A stretch of 31,027 nt of DNA from VFKU01 sp038916785 (lineage in GTDB: Bacteria > Hydrogenedentota > Hydrogenedentia > Hydrogenedentales > GCA-2746185), in contig JBCLBO010000036.1 in the NCBI GenBank assembly GCA_038916785.1, forward strand, positions 1-31,027, read 5' to 3'. Both the position numbers and the translations under genes were made by a program. How positions within the stretch are numbered: position 1 is the stretch's first letter; each line of letters opens with the position of its first letter. Shown here piece after piece: positions 7,963 through 14,069 of this stretch. The notes below the pieces were generated by a model, which was given only the letters and a program-made list of their open reading frames with translations, did no database searches and was not told the origin of the DNA.

Positions 7963-9129
7963 CTACGAAATGAGTACTATTTTGTCCTGCACGCGCCCGG
8001 TCGTTTCAGCGTCGCGCTCGGTGACGTAACAATTGATCTCGCTGCGCACGCCGAACTCGGGAAGATAAATTCCGGGCTCGATCGAAAAGCACGTCTCCGG
8101 AATCAGCGCGCGCGTGTCGCGTGTCTCGTATCCGTCCAGATTCGCGCCGGTGCCATGGATGTCCTCGCCGATGGAGTGGCCGAGCCGGTGCGTGAATCGA
8201 TCGGCGTAACCCTGCGCGGCGATATGCGCACGCGCGGCGGCGTCCACCTCCCACCCCGCGATCGCGCGGCCCGCGCGCCGGGCCGTTTGTACGGTCTCAA
8301 GCGCGAGGTCGCGCGCGCCGCGGACGATGTCGAACACGCGCTGTATCTGGGAGGGGACCTCGCGCCCGCAGTAGGCGACCCAGGTGATGTCGTAGTACAC
8401 CGCGCGCGGCTGCGCGAGCTTGGCCCAGAGATCGATGAGCACGAAGTCGTTCTTGCGGATGGGCGCGGATCCATTCGCGTGCGGTTCGTAGTGCGGATCG
8501 CCGGCGTGCGCATTCACGGCGACGATAGGCCCGTGATCCGTAAAGAGTCCGTTCTGCGCGAAACGTTCGCGGATGAATTCGGCAATCTCGAACTCGGTGG
8601 TCTCGCGCCCGGCGCGCAACGCCTCGCCGATCCGGGCGAAGGCGTCATCCAATACGCGGTCGACGCGCCGCCCGGCCTCGGCGTGCATCTCGCGCTGATC
8701 GGGCGACCACCGCGCCTCGAAGTACTGCACGAGTTCCGCCGAGCTGACGACTTCGAGGCCCAACGATCGCACCAGCTCGACCGTCCCGGCGTCCACCAGG
8801 GAGATCGCGGGCAGCGCGCAGTGCGGCGAGTACTGCATGGCCACGTTTTTTGCGCCGGCGAGCATTCGCCGAAGGTCCTCGTGCAATTGCTGCCATGTCG
8901 AATACTGAAGCCGCTCGCCGGGCAGGGCGTCGAGCATGCCCGACTCGATGCGGTGCACGAGCTTGAGCGGTGCACCGCGCGCCGGCACCCAATAGAACCA
9001 CCGGCGCGTGGGATTGGTGGCCGGGAGGCCGAGAATGCGATACGCGATCGCGTCGCGGTGGTGGTGATCAGAAAAAAGCCAGCCGTCCACGCCGCGCAAC
9101 TGCGCCTGAATCGAGCCGATATCGATCAT
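7963..9129 (-). CDS. M24 family metallopeptidase (aminopeptidase P / prolidase-like)
   Basis: Dinuclear-metal peptidase of the pita-bread fold, 388 residues, probably cytosolic and acting on Xaa-Pro peptides. The N-terminal creatinase-like domain covers about residues 1-150. The C-terminal catalytic domain shows the five expected metal ligands in order: Asp in VLIDLWA, Asp in YYDITW, His in HRLGHSIGEDIHG, Glu in FSIEPGIYL and Glu in VRSEINCY. No signal peptide is seen. The next frame on the strand is the threonine aldolase scar nine bases downstream, suggesting a former peptidase-aldolase amino-acid-catabolism operon. Exact substrate (aminopeptidase P, prolidase or a related hydrolase) is unresolved. 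Confidence 0.88.
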   Translation of the reverse strand: MIDIGSIQAQLRGVDGWLFSDHHHRDAIAYRILGLPATNPTRRWFYWVPARGAPLKLVHRIESGMLDALPGERLQYSTWQQLHEDLRRMLAGAKNVAMQYSPHCALPAISLVDAGTVELVRSLGLEVVSSAELVQYFEARWSPDQREMHAEAGRRVDRVLDDAFARIGEALRAGRETTEFEIAEFIRERFAQNGLFTDHGPIVAVNAHAGDPHYEPHANGSAPIRKNDFVLIDLWAKLAQPRAVYYDITWVAYCGREVPSQIQRVFDIVRGARDLALETVQTARRAGRAIAGWEVDAAARAHIAAQGYADRFTHRLGHSIGEDIHGTGANLDGYETRDTRALIPETCFSIEPGIYLPEFGVRSEINCYVTERDAETTGRVQDKIVLIS

Positions 9130-9244
9130 GGGTTTCCCGGAATCTTACAGGGTCTACGCCGCGAGGTGCCGATGACACAACATGCGAACCGATTCTACTG
9201 AAAATGCGGTCGTGTAAACAGCGGCTTCGGGAAACGCCCGGCGA

Positions 9245-9273
9245 TTGCTATCGCCGTAGTCGAATGCTATCGT
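9245..9273 (+). promoter_or_regulatory. Candidate promoter of the SGNH-like gene
   Basis: A -35-like TTGCTA (9245-9250) lies 17 bases before TATCGT (9268-9273), which is preceded by an extended -10 TGC. The predicted start is about 9280, giving a very short leader before ATG 9286. Read by eye only. Confidence 0.4.
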
Positions 9274-9285
9274 TTCACTCGGACG

Positions 9286-10380
9286 ATGAGCCCGCTCGGA
9301 CTGAGGCCAACCACACTGACGGCGTTTCCCCTGCCGACCGCTGCCGCCGCCTTGGCGCTGCTGCTGTTCGGGCTCGGGCGCGTATTCTTCCTCGCCTACC
9401 CCGACGCTTTCATCGCCTACCCCGAGACGCAAGCCGAGTACAACTTCTATAAACAGGATCTGCGTTGCAAGGCGATGCAGCCGGTGGCGCAGGTCGTTAT
9501 CCAAGGTACTTCGCGACTCGAACTTGTCCAAAAGATCCCACTCTTCGAAAAGCGATGGCATACCAAGGACAGGATGCTCAACGTGTCGCAGCCTCTGAAC
9601 ACGTTTTGGCACATGAACCTGCTCCACCGGCGGAATCCCGGCCTGCTCAATTCGGCCGAGTTGTGGATCATGGACGTGTTGCCGGCGCAGATGCGGGTAG
9701 CCTGGGGCTTCAACGAGCGCGACGCGCTGTTTCTGCGGGAGAGCACGCTTGCAGAGAAGTTGCGTGTTCGGGGCGCAGCCCACCGCGCGCAGGCACTCAC
9801 CGATGGCCTGCTTCCGGTGTGGTCGCAACACCACAGCGTCGCAAATTGGGGACGTGCGCTGCTTACGCTGAATGCCTCACCCCAAGAGCGGCTCGACACA
9901 CTCACGGCGATCGACGGAAACCGCCTGCCCGATATCACCGGCGCCCGATCGGCCATTCCGACTGATCCGCAGGTGGTGAAAAAAATGTTCGCGGAGGTCC
10001 TCTACACGCCCGGGCGGCCCATCTCGCGCATACAAATCGAGGCCTTCCACGAGATCCTCGCGCGGAGGCCGCCGTCGACACACCTTCTGCTGATCCATCC
10101 TCCGTTCCGCGGCGATTTTGGGGTCATGGTCGACCAGATGGGCGGCACGGATTCGAAGGATGAGATGCGCCGATTCATCGAGAGCGCCGGCGGGGCCGGT
10201 GTCCACGTGGAATGGCTTGAATCCCCCGGCGATCTGGACTTCACAGACGAAGACTTTGCGCCGGACGGAATCCACGGGTCTTTCAGCGGGATAAAAAAGT
10301 ACGAGAAACACTTCGCGCGGCGATACCGGGAGTGGATACCGCTTGCGGCGGAGGAGGCGCCACCCGCGCCGAACGACTGA
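9286..10380 (+). CDS. SGNH-hydrolase-like membrane-anchored protein, partner of MBOAT
   Basis: Protein of 364 residues with one N-terminal hydrophobic anchor (about 18-37) and an extracytoplasmic domain. VVIQGTSRLE places a candidate nucleophile serine at S76 (block I of the SGNH fold). Near the C-terminus, APDGIHGSFSG gives a D-x-x-H pair (D327, H330) as in block V. LLLIHPPFRGDFG forms an internal strand. Such proteins often sit beside MBOAT acyltransferases and move or hydrolyse acetyl groups on exopolysaccharide (AlgJ/AlgX, DltD and PatB logic). The MBOAT gene follows 88 bases downstream on the same strand. Family assignment rests on motif order only. Specific substrate unknown. Confidence 0.7.
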   Translation: MSPLGLRPTTLTAFPLPTAAAALALLLFGLGRVFFLAYPDAFIAYPETQAEYNFYKQDLRCKAMQPVAQVVIQGTSRLELVQKIPLFEKRWHTKDRMLNVSQPLNTFWHMNLLHRRNPGLLNSAELWIMDVLPAQMRVAWGFNERDALFLRESTLAEKLRVRGAAHRAQALTDGLLPVWSQHHSVANWGRALLTLNASPQERLDTLTAIDGNRLPDITGARSAIPTDPQVVKKMFAEVLYTPGRPISRIQIEAFHEILARRPPSTHLLLIHPPFRGDFGVMVDQMGGTDSKDEMRRFIESAGGAGVHVEWLESPGDLDFTDEDFAPDGIHGSFSGIKKYEKHFARRYREWIPLAAEEAPPAPND

Positions 10381-10403
10381 GCTTCGAGCCGCGGCGAGGC
10401 CTA

Positions 10404-10433
10404 TTGGCCTCCCCGATCGACACGTGATATAGT
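10404..10433 (+). promoter_or_regulatory. Candidate promoter of the MBOAT gene
   Basis: TTGGCC (10404-10409) is separated by 18 bases from TATAGT (10428-10433), which carries an extended TGA just upstream. It lies in the gap between the SGNH-like and MBOAT genes, about 36 bases before ATG 10469. No strong Shine-Dalgarno sequence precedes that ATG. Confidence 0.4.
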
Positions 10434-10468
10434 CGGATTTCGCTCTCCGATCCCGGGTCCCGATCCCT

Positions 10469-11911
10469 ATGCTTTTCAATTCGTGGGCGTTTGCCGGATT
10501 TCTGGCGATCGTTCTTCCGCTCTATTACCTTCTCCCCTTGCGCGGGCAGAACATTCTCCTTCTCTTCGCCAGCTACGTATTTTACGGTGCCTGGGACTGG
10601 CGCTTCCTCGGCTTGCTTGCGCTCTCGACCCTTGTGGATTTTTCCATTGGGCGCGCGATGGATCTCAGCAGGACGGAGCGCCGACGCCGGGCGTTGGTGG
10701 TATTTAGCGTGGTGGTCAATCTGAGCATCCTGGGCTTCTTCAAGTACTGGAACTTCTTCATCGAATCGGCGGCAGACTTGCTCACGTCCGCGGGCATGGA
10801 GGCGCATCTCCCTACACTGCGGATCATCCTGCCCGTGGGGATCAGCTTCTATACTTTCCAGACACTGGGCTACACGATTGACGTCTACCGCCGGGACACG
10901 TCCGCCTGCCGCAACTTGCTCAATTACGCGCTCTACGTCTCGTACTTTCCGCAGCTCGTCGCGGGGCCCATCGAGCGCGTCACGCGACTGCTTCCGCAGC
11001 TCGAGCGGCGGCGCACCGTGACGCCGCAGATGATTCATTCGGGCGCTCAGCTCATTCTTTGGGGTTTCGTAAAGAAAATCGCGATCGCGGACAGTGTCGC
11101 AGTGCACGCCAATCGTATTTTCGATCAACCCGCGGGCGCTCACGGTGTCGAGTTGTGGCTGGGTCTCTACTGTTTTGCGTTGCAAATCTACGCGGATTTT
11201 TCCGGATACACGGACATCGCGCGCGGCGTGAGTAGGCTCTTCGGCGTGGAACTTATGCTGAATTTCCGGCAGCCCTATCTCTCGCGCAACATCACTGAGT
11301 TCTGGCGGCGCTGGCACATCTCACTGTCCACGTGGCTGCGTGACTATCTCTATGTACCGCTGGGCGGCAATCGTCGCGGCGCGGCGAGGCAGTATGTGAA
11401 TTTGATGCTGACGATGCTCATCGGCGGACTGTGGCACGGCGCGGCGTGGAGCTTCGTCGTCTGGGGCGGTTTACACGGCCTCTATCTCGCCGTCCACCGT
11501 TTCGTCACGCGAGGCCGCAAGATTGGCGTCGAACAGCCCCCGCGCACGGCAGCCGCCTGGACTCACTACGCCCTCAGCGTCTTCGTCACCTTTCACCTCG
11601 TGTGTTTCGCGTGGGTCTGGTTCCGCGCCGGCGACACGGCTTCCGCGATCAACTACACGCGGGGGCTTTTCCATCTCGGCGGGGACCCTGAGTGGGCGGC
11701 ACTGCTCAACTCTGGCGTCGTCCATGCACTGGCTTTCTACGGCCTGCTTTCGTTGCTGATCGATTTTCCGTGCTGGCTGCGCGACCGCGAGACGCCGTTC
11801 ATCGGCGCGCACCCGTGGATCTTGCGAGGCCTGGGATACGCTGGCGCGCTGTTCATCTTGGCCTTTGTGCGCGAAGGCACGAGCGATGCGTTCATATACT
11901 TCCAGTTCTGA
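10469..11911 (+). CDS. MBOAT family O-acyltransferase (AlgI/PatA-like)
   Basis: Polytopic inner-membrane O-acyltransferase of 480 residues that would pass acetyl groups from the cytoplasm to an extracytoplasmic polysaccharide. Hydrophobic spans run through the whole length. MBOAT landmarks are LPVGISFYTFQTLGYTIDVY, YPQLVAGPIER-type loop (YFPQLVAGPIERV), FWRRWHISLSTWLRDYLYVP with H283, and GGLWHGAAWSFVVWGGLHG with the expected catalytic H323. Length and order match AlgI-type proteins. With the preceding SGNH-like gene it forms a minimal acetylation pair. No polymer synthase gene is adjacent, so the acceptor (exopolysaccharide, peptidoglycan or another glycan) remains open. Confidence 0.93.
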   Translation: MLFNSWAFAGFLAIVLPLYYLLPLRGQNILLLFASYVFYGAWDWRFLGLLALSTLVDFSIGRAMDLSRTERRRRALVVFSVVVNLSILGFFKYWNFFIESAADLLTSAGMEAHLPTLRIILPVGISFYTFQTLGYTIDVYRRDTSACRNLLNYALYVSYFPQLVAGPIERVTRLLPQLERRRTVTPQMIHSGAQLILWGFVKKIAIADSVAVHANRIFDQPAGAHGVELWLGLYCFALQIYADFSGYTDIARGVSRLFGVELMLNFRQPYLSRNITEFWRRWHISLSTWLRDYLYVPLGGNRRGAARQYVNLMLTMLIGGLWHGAAWSFVVWGGLHGLYLAVHRFVTRGRKIGVEQPPRTAAAWTHYALSVFVTFHLVCFAWVWFRAGDTASAINYTRGLFHLGGDPEWAALLNSGVVHALAFYGLLSLLIDFPCWLRDRETPFIGAHPWILRGLGYAGALFILAFVREGTSDAFIYFQF

Positions 11912-11917
11912 GCTATT

Positions 11918-11952
11918 CAGCCACCGATGAACGCGAATGGACGCGGATAGTT
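11918..11952. repeat. Short dispersed-type repeat fragment
   Basis: After the MBOAT stop, the sequence CCACCGATGAACGCGAAT continues into GGACGCGGATAG. It contains two near-identical decamers, GAACGCGAAT and GGACGCGGAT. This wording resembles short intergenic repeats common in several environmental phyla. That resemblance is recollection only. No gene is visible between 11912 and the tRNA. Confidence 0.4.
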
Positions 11953-11993
11953 CTCGCGCGATCGTGGATACTTCGAGCGATAGGTTGTGTGAC

Positions 11994-12070
11994 TGGCGTG
12001 CCCGAGTGGAGTCGAACCACCGACCGGCGGCTTAGAAGGCCGCTGCTCTATCCATCTGAGCTACGGGCAC
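11994..12070 (-). tRNA. tRNA-Arg (anticodon UCU)
   Basis: The minus strand folds as a complete cloverleaf. The acceptor stem GTGCCCG pairs with CGGGCAC, followed by discriminator G. The D arm is AGCTCAGATGGATAGAGC. The anticodon stem GCGGC/GCCGC holds the loop CTTCTAA with anticodon TCT. The T arm carries GGTTCGACTCC. The CCA tail is encoded in the genome (complement of TGG at 11994-11996). It decodes AGA, a rare codon in a GC-rich genome. The gene stands alone, and no integrase or duplicated tRNA 3' end is visible beside it. Confidence 0.95.
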
Positions 12071-12138
12071 GCAGGCGAGTTACAGTCTACCCTTGGCGGG
12101 TGATCCGCGCAAGCGGGCCTTGCGGCGCTACGGACGCG

Positions 12139-12690
12139 CTACTTCGTCTTCGGCGCGGTCTTGATGATCCGTTTGATGAGCGCCGCGGCCTCGTCCGCTT
12201 GTTGCGGCGTCGCCGCGGGAATCACTACAAAACTGCTTGCGAATTTCTGATCGTCGTGCCACTGCTCGCCGGGTTCGTTCGCTCCCGCGATGCGCGTCTT
12301 CGTTTCGTGGCGCTCGACCATCACGAGCTTGACGTCTTTCTTCGCCGGCACGAACACGCCCATGGGGTCGGTCTGCACGGCGACGCGCTTGCCGTCGAGG
12401 TCAGCCGGGTGCACACGCCAGGTCTCTTCGGTGGTCGAAGTGAATCGGAACTTCGAGCGATCGCTCACGATGCGCCTCGTGATGATGAGCGTACCGTCGT
12501 CGGCGGAGTCGATGAGCACTTCGGCGGGAACGGGTGCCTGGCCCTCCGGCGGCGCGGCGGGCGTGTAGAGCAGTTTTAGTTGCTCGATCGATTCCTTGAA
12601 ACCGGTCTCGGCCGCGGATGAGTGCGCGGCGGCGAGTAGAACGGACGCGCCCAATACCAGCGAAGACAGAACGACGGTGAGACGATTCAT
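12139..12690 (-). CDS. Secreted protein of unknown function
   Basis: From the ATG at 12690 the product is 183 residues with a clear Sec signal peptide (MNRL, a hydrophobic core, then AHSSAAET with cleavage near residue 27). A longer in-frame version exists but would run into the divergent methyltransferase start region and bury the signal peptide, so it is rejected. The mature part is about 155 residues, with a strand-rich middle (TLIITRRIVSDRSKFRFTST), a conserved-looking EETWRVHPADLDG segment, and a C-terminal Ala-rich helix ending in basic residues. I do not recognise the family. It probably acts in the periplasm or outside the cell. Confidence 0.75.
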   Translation of the reverse strand: MNRLTVVLSSLVLGASVLLAAAHSSAAETGFKESIEQLKLLYTPAAPPEGQAPVPAEVLIDSADDGTLIITRRIVSDRSKFRFTSTTEETWRVHPADLDGKRVAVQTDPMGVFVPAKKDVKLVMVERHETKTRIAGANEPGEQWHDDQKFASSFVVIPAATPQQADEAAALIKRIIKTAPKTK

Positions 12691-12748
12691 TGGCGTGGCC
12701 CCCGAAACGGTACGCCGGACGCCCCCGAGTGCAGCCCGGCAGTCCCGC

Positions 12749-12757
12749 AGTATAGCA
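12749..12757 (-). promoter_or_regulatory. Candidate extended -10 element for the secreted protein gene
   Basis: On the minus strand the sequence reads TGC then TATACT, one mismatch from the sigma-70 -10 consensus with the extended TG. A start near 12743 would give a leader of about 50 bases to ATG 12690. No good -35 is seen at 17-18 bases. Confidence 0.35.
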
Positions 12758-12955
12758 CGGCGCTCTTGACCTTGCCCCTGCCGCTCTGTCACGCTGGGGC
12801 ATTCGTAGCGGGGCCGAATGGTCGCGCCTTCGGGGGCGTCGTTCATCGCGCGATGACCGCGCGCAGTGCTGGTGACCTTCGGCCCTCCCACAGTCCTGGG
12901 CCGGGCAGCGTCGCCGGACGCGGGTGGGCGTTCAAATCTTAGGACGGATCGCAAC

Positions 12956-13693
12956 ATGGTGTACTTATATAAGTTGTCGGCGCTCTACTCGACACTTCTA
13001 AAATTCCTCGGTTATGAGCGGGGCATCAGCCGGTTCATCGATCGACTCGACTTGGACTGCCCCAAAAATCTGCGAGTGCTGGACGTCGGCTGCGGCAGCG
13101 GCATCGTCGGACTCCAGTTCCTTGAGCGGTTTCCCGGAGCGACGTTGCTGGCCACCGATATCGAGCCGAACTTTCTCAAGGCCACGCTCGCCACGGCGCG
13201 CGACCGAAACATCGACGGGGCGCGGGTCGCGGTCGGCATCTCGGACGTGTCGGAGCCGGACAGGGTCACCCTGCTGGACGGCCGTACCGTCGTTCTCGAC
13301 GACCAGTCTTTCGACATTGTCACGGTAGGCGGCGTGATGGGATATTCGAAAGACCAGCGGAAGACATTGCGAGCGCTGCTCCGCCTCATCAGGCCGGGCG
13401 GTTACCTCATCGACCTCGAGATGAGCGAATCGCCCTCAGGCAAGTTCGTGGCGACGACCTATAAGTGCCGCACGATTCCACTCGAAGCGATGCGCGCGCT
13501 GATCGAAGAGGCGGGACACCGCGTGGCGATTGTGCCGTTTACCATGTCGAATTTTCCGGCCAACCTCACGCGCATCGGCATCGTCGCCAAGGTCAGCCGT
13601 ACCGAAGACCGCACCAATTTCGGGCAGGCCCCCGCCGCATTGCAGACTGCGCCGCCCTACGGCGCCCAGTCGGACTTCGACTACTCGACCTAG
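12956..13693 (+). CDS. Class I SAM-dependent methyltransferase
   Basis: Rossmann-fold methyltransferase of 245 residues from ATG 12956, chosen because AGGACGG lies about eight bases upstream and the fold begins soon after. An in-frame start at 12866 adds 30 residues with no fold. Motif I is LRVLDVGCGSGIVGLQF (about residues 36-53), followed by an acidic ATDIEPNF strand. Post-motif II is FDIVTVGGVMGYS, and the late motif is LLRLIRPGGYLIDLEMSES. The C-terminal tail after about residue 215 is polar and low in structure. Substrate unknown. The TAG stop (13691-13693) is built on the TA target of an adjoining MITE-like element. Confidence 0.88.
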   Translation: MVYLYKLSALYSTLLKFLGYERGISRFIDRLDLDCPKNLRVLDVGCGSGIVGLQFLERFPGATLLATDIEPNFLKATLATARDRNIDGARVAVGISDVSEPDRVTLLDGRTVVLDDQSFDIVTVGGVMGYSKDQRKTLRALLRLIRPGGYLIDLEMSESPSGKFVATTYKCRTIPLEAMRALIEEAGHRVAIVPFTMSNFPANLTRIGIVAKVSRTEDRTNFGQAPAALQTAPPYGAQSDFDYST

Positions 13694-13845
13694 TGTCGTG
13701 TCCCAGGATATAGTGAACATACGCCTATAGTTTCGCACCGGCATCCTCCGGAGTTTGCGGGACAACCGCTCGCCGCCACCGAGCGAGTTTTTTTTCAAAA
13801 AAGAATAATAGACCTATGTTGATTACTTTTGGGACGCTACACTAG
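13690..13845. mobile_element. MITE-like element with imperfect ~39-bp terminal inverted repeats
   Basis: CTAGTGTCGTGTCCC at 13690-13704 matches the reverse complement of GGGACGCTACACTAG at 13831-13845 at 13 of 15 positions. The similarity continues inward: the 18 bases at 13711-13728 match the complement of 13808-13825 at 14 of 18 positions, so the inverted repeats extend to about 39 bp. Both ends carry TA, fitting the TA target duplication of IS630/Tc1-mariner-type transposases. The interior is about 75 bp with no coding capacity and includes a hairpin followed by eight Ts. It is therefore a non-autonomous element. Its left end overlaps the methyltransferase stop. The parent transposase is not in this window. 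Confidence 0.7.
13767..13795 (+). terminator. Rho-independent terminator inside the MITE-like element
   Basis: CGCTCG (13767-13772) pairs with CGAGCG (13780-13785) across a 7-base loop, followed by AG and eight Ts (13788-13795). It is placed to end transcription of the methyltransferase gene about 75 bases beyond its stop. It seems to have been brought in by the inserted element. Confidence 0.6.
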
Positions 13846-13918
13846 CGCCTCCGGCGCGCGGCGCGGGTCTGCCTACCCGGATCGCGGGGCCCACCGCCCG
13901 GCTGGCCGCGATGGTTCC

Positions 13919-13948
13919 TTGCGCCATTCGTTGAACGTCCGCTATAGT
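13919..13948 (+). promoter_or_regulatory. Candidate ppdK promoter
   Basis: TTGCGC (13919-13924), an 18-base spacer, then TATAGT (13943-13948) preceded by GC. A start near 13955 gives a leader of about 115 bases before ATG 14070. A 7-bp inverted repeat ATCGCGG/CCGCGAT lies just upstream at 13881-13912. Its role is unknown. Confidence 0.4.
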
Positions 13949-14069
13949 ACGCCGCTTTTCGGCCCGGCCCTCCTGCCCGCTTCGTTCACGTGACTTCGTG
14001 TGCGCGGGAGTCGATTTCATCCGGCGACCGAATCACGCACGCGCACGTCGCGGGAGGGAGATCGCTTTC

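Noticed and set aside
7891..9201. 436-codon plus-strand open frame
   Set aside because: Antisense shadow of the M24 peptidase and aldolase scar.
13726..13795. Small RNA between TATAGT and the T8 terminator
   Set aside because: No -35 accompanies the TATAGT, and the region lies within inverted-repeat arms of the MITE-like element.
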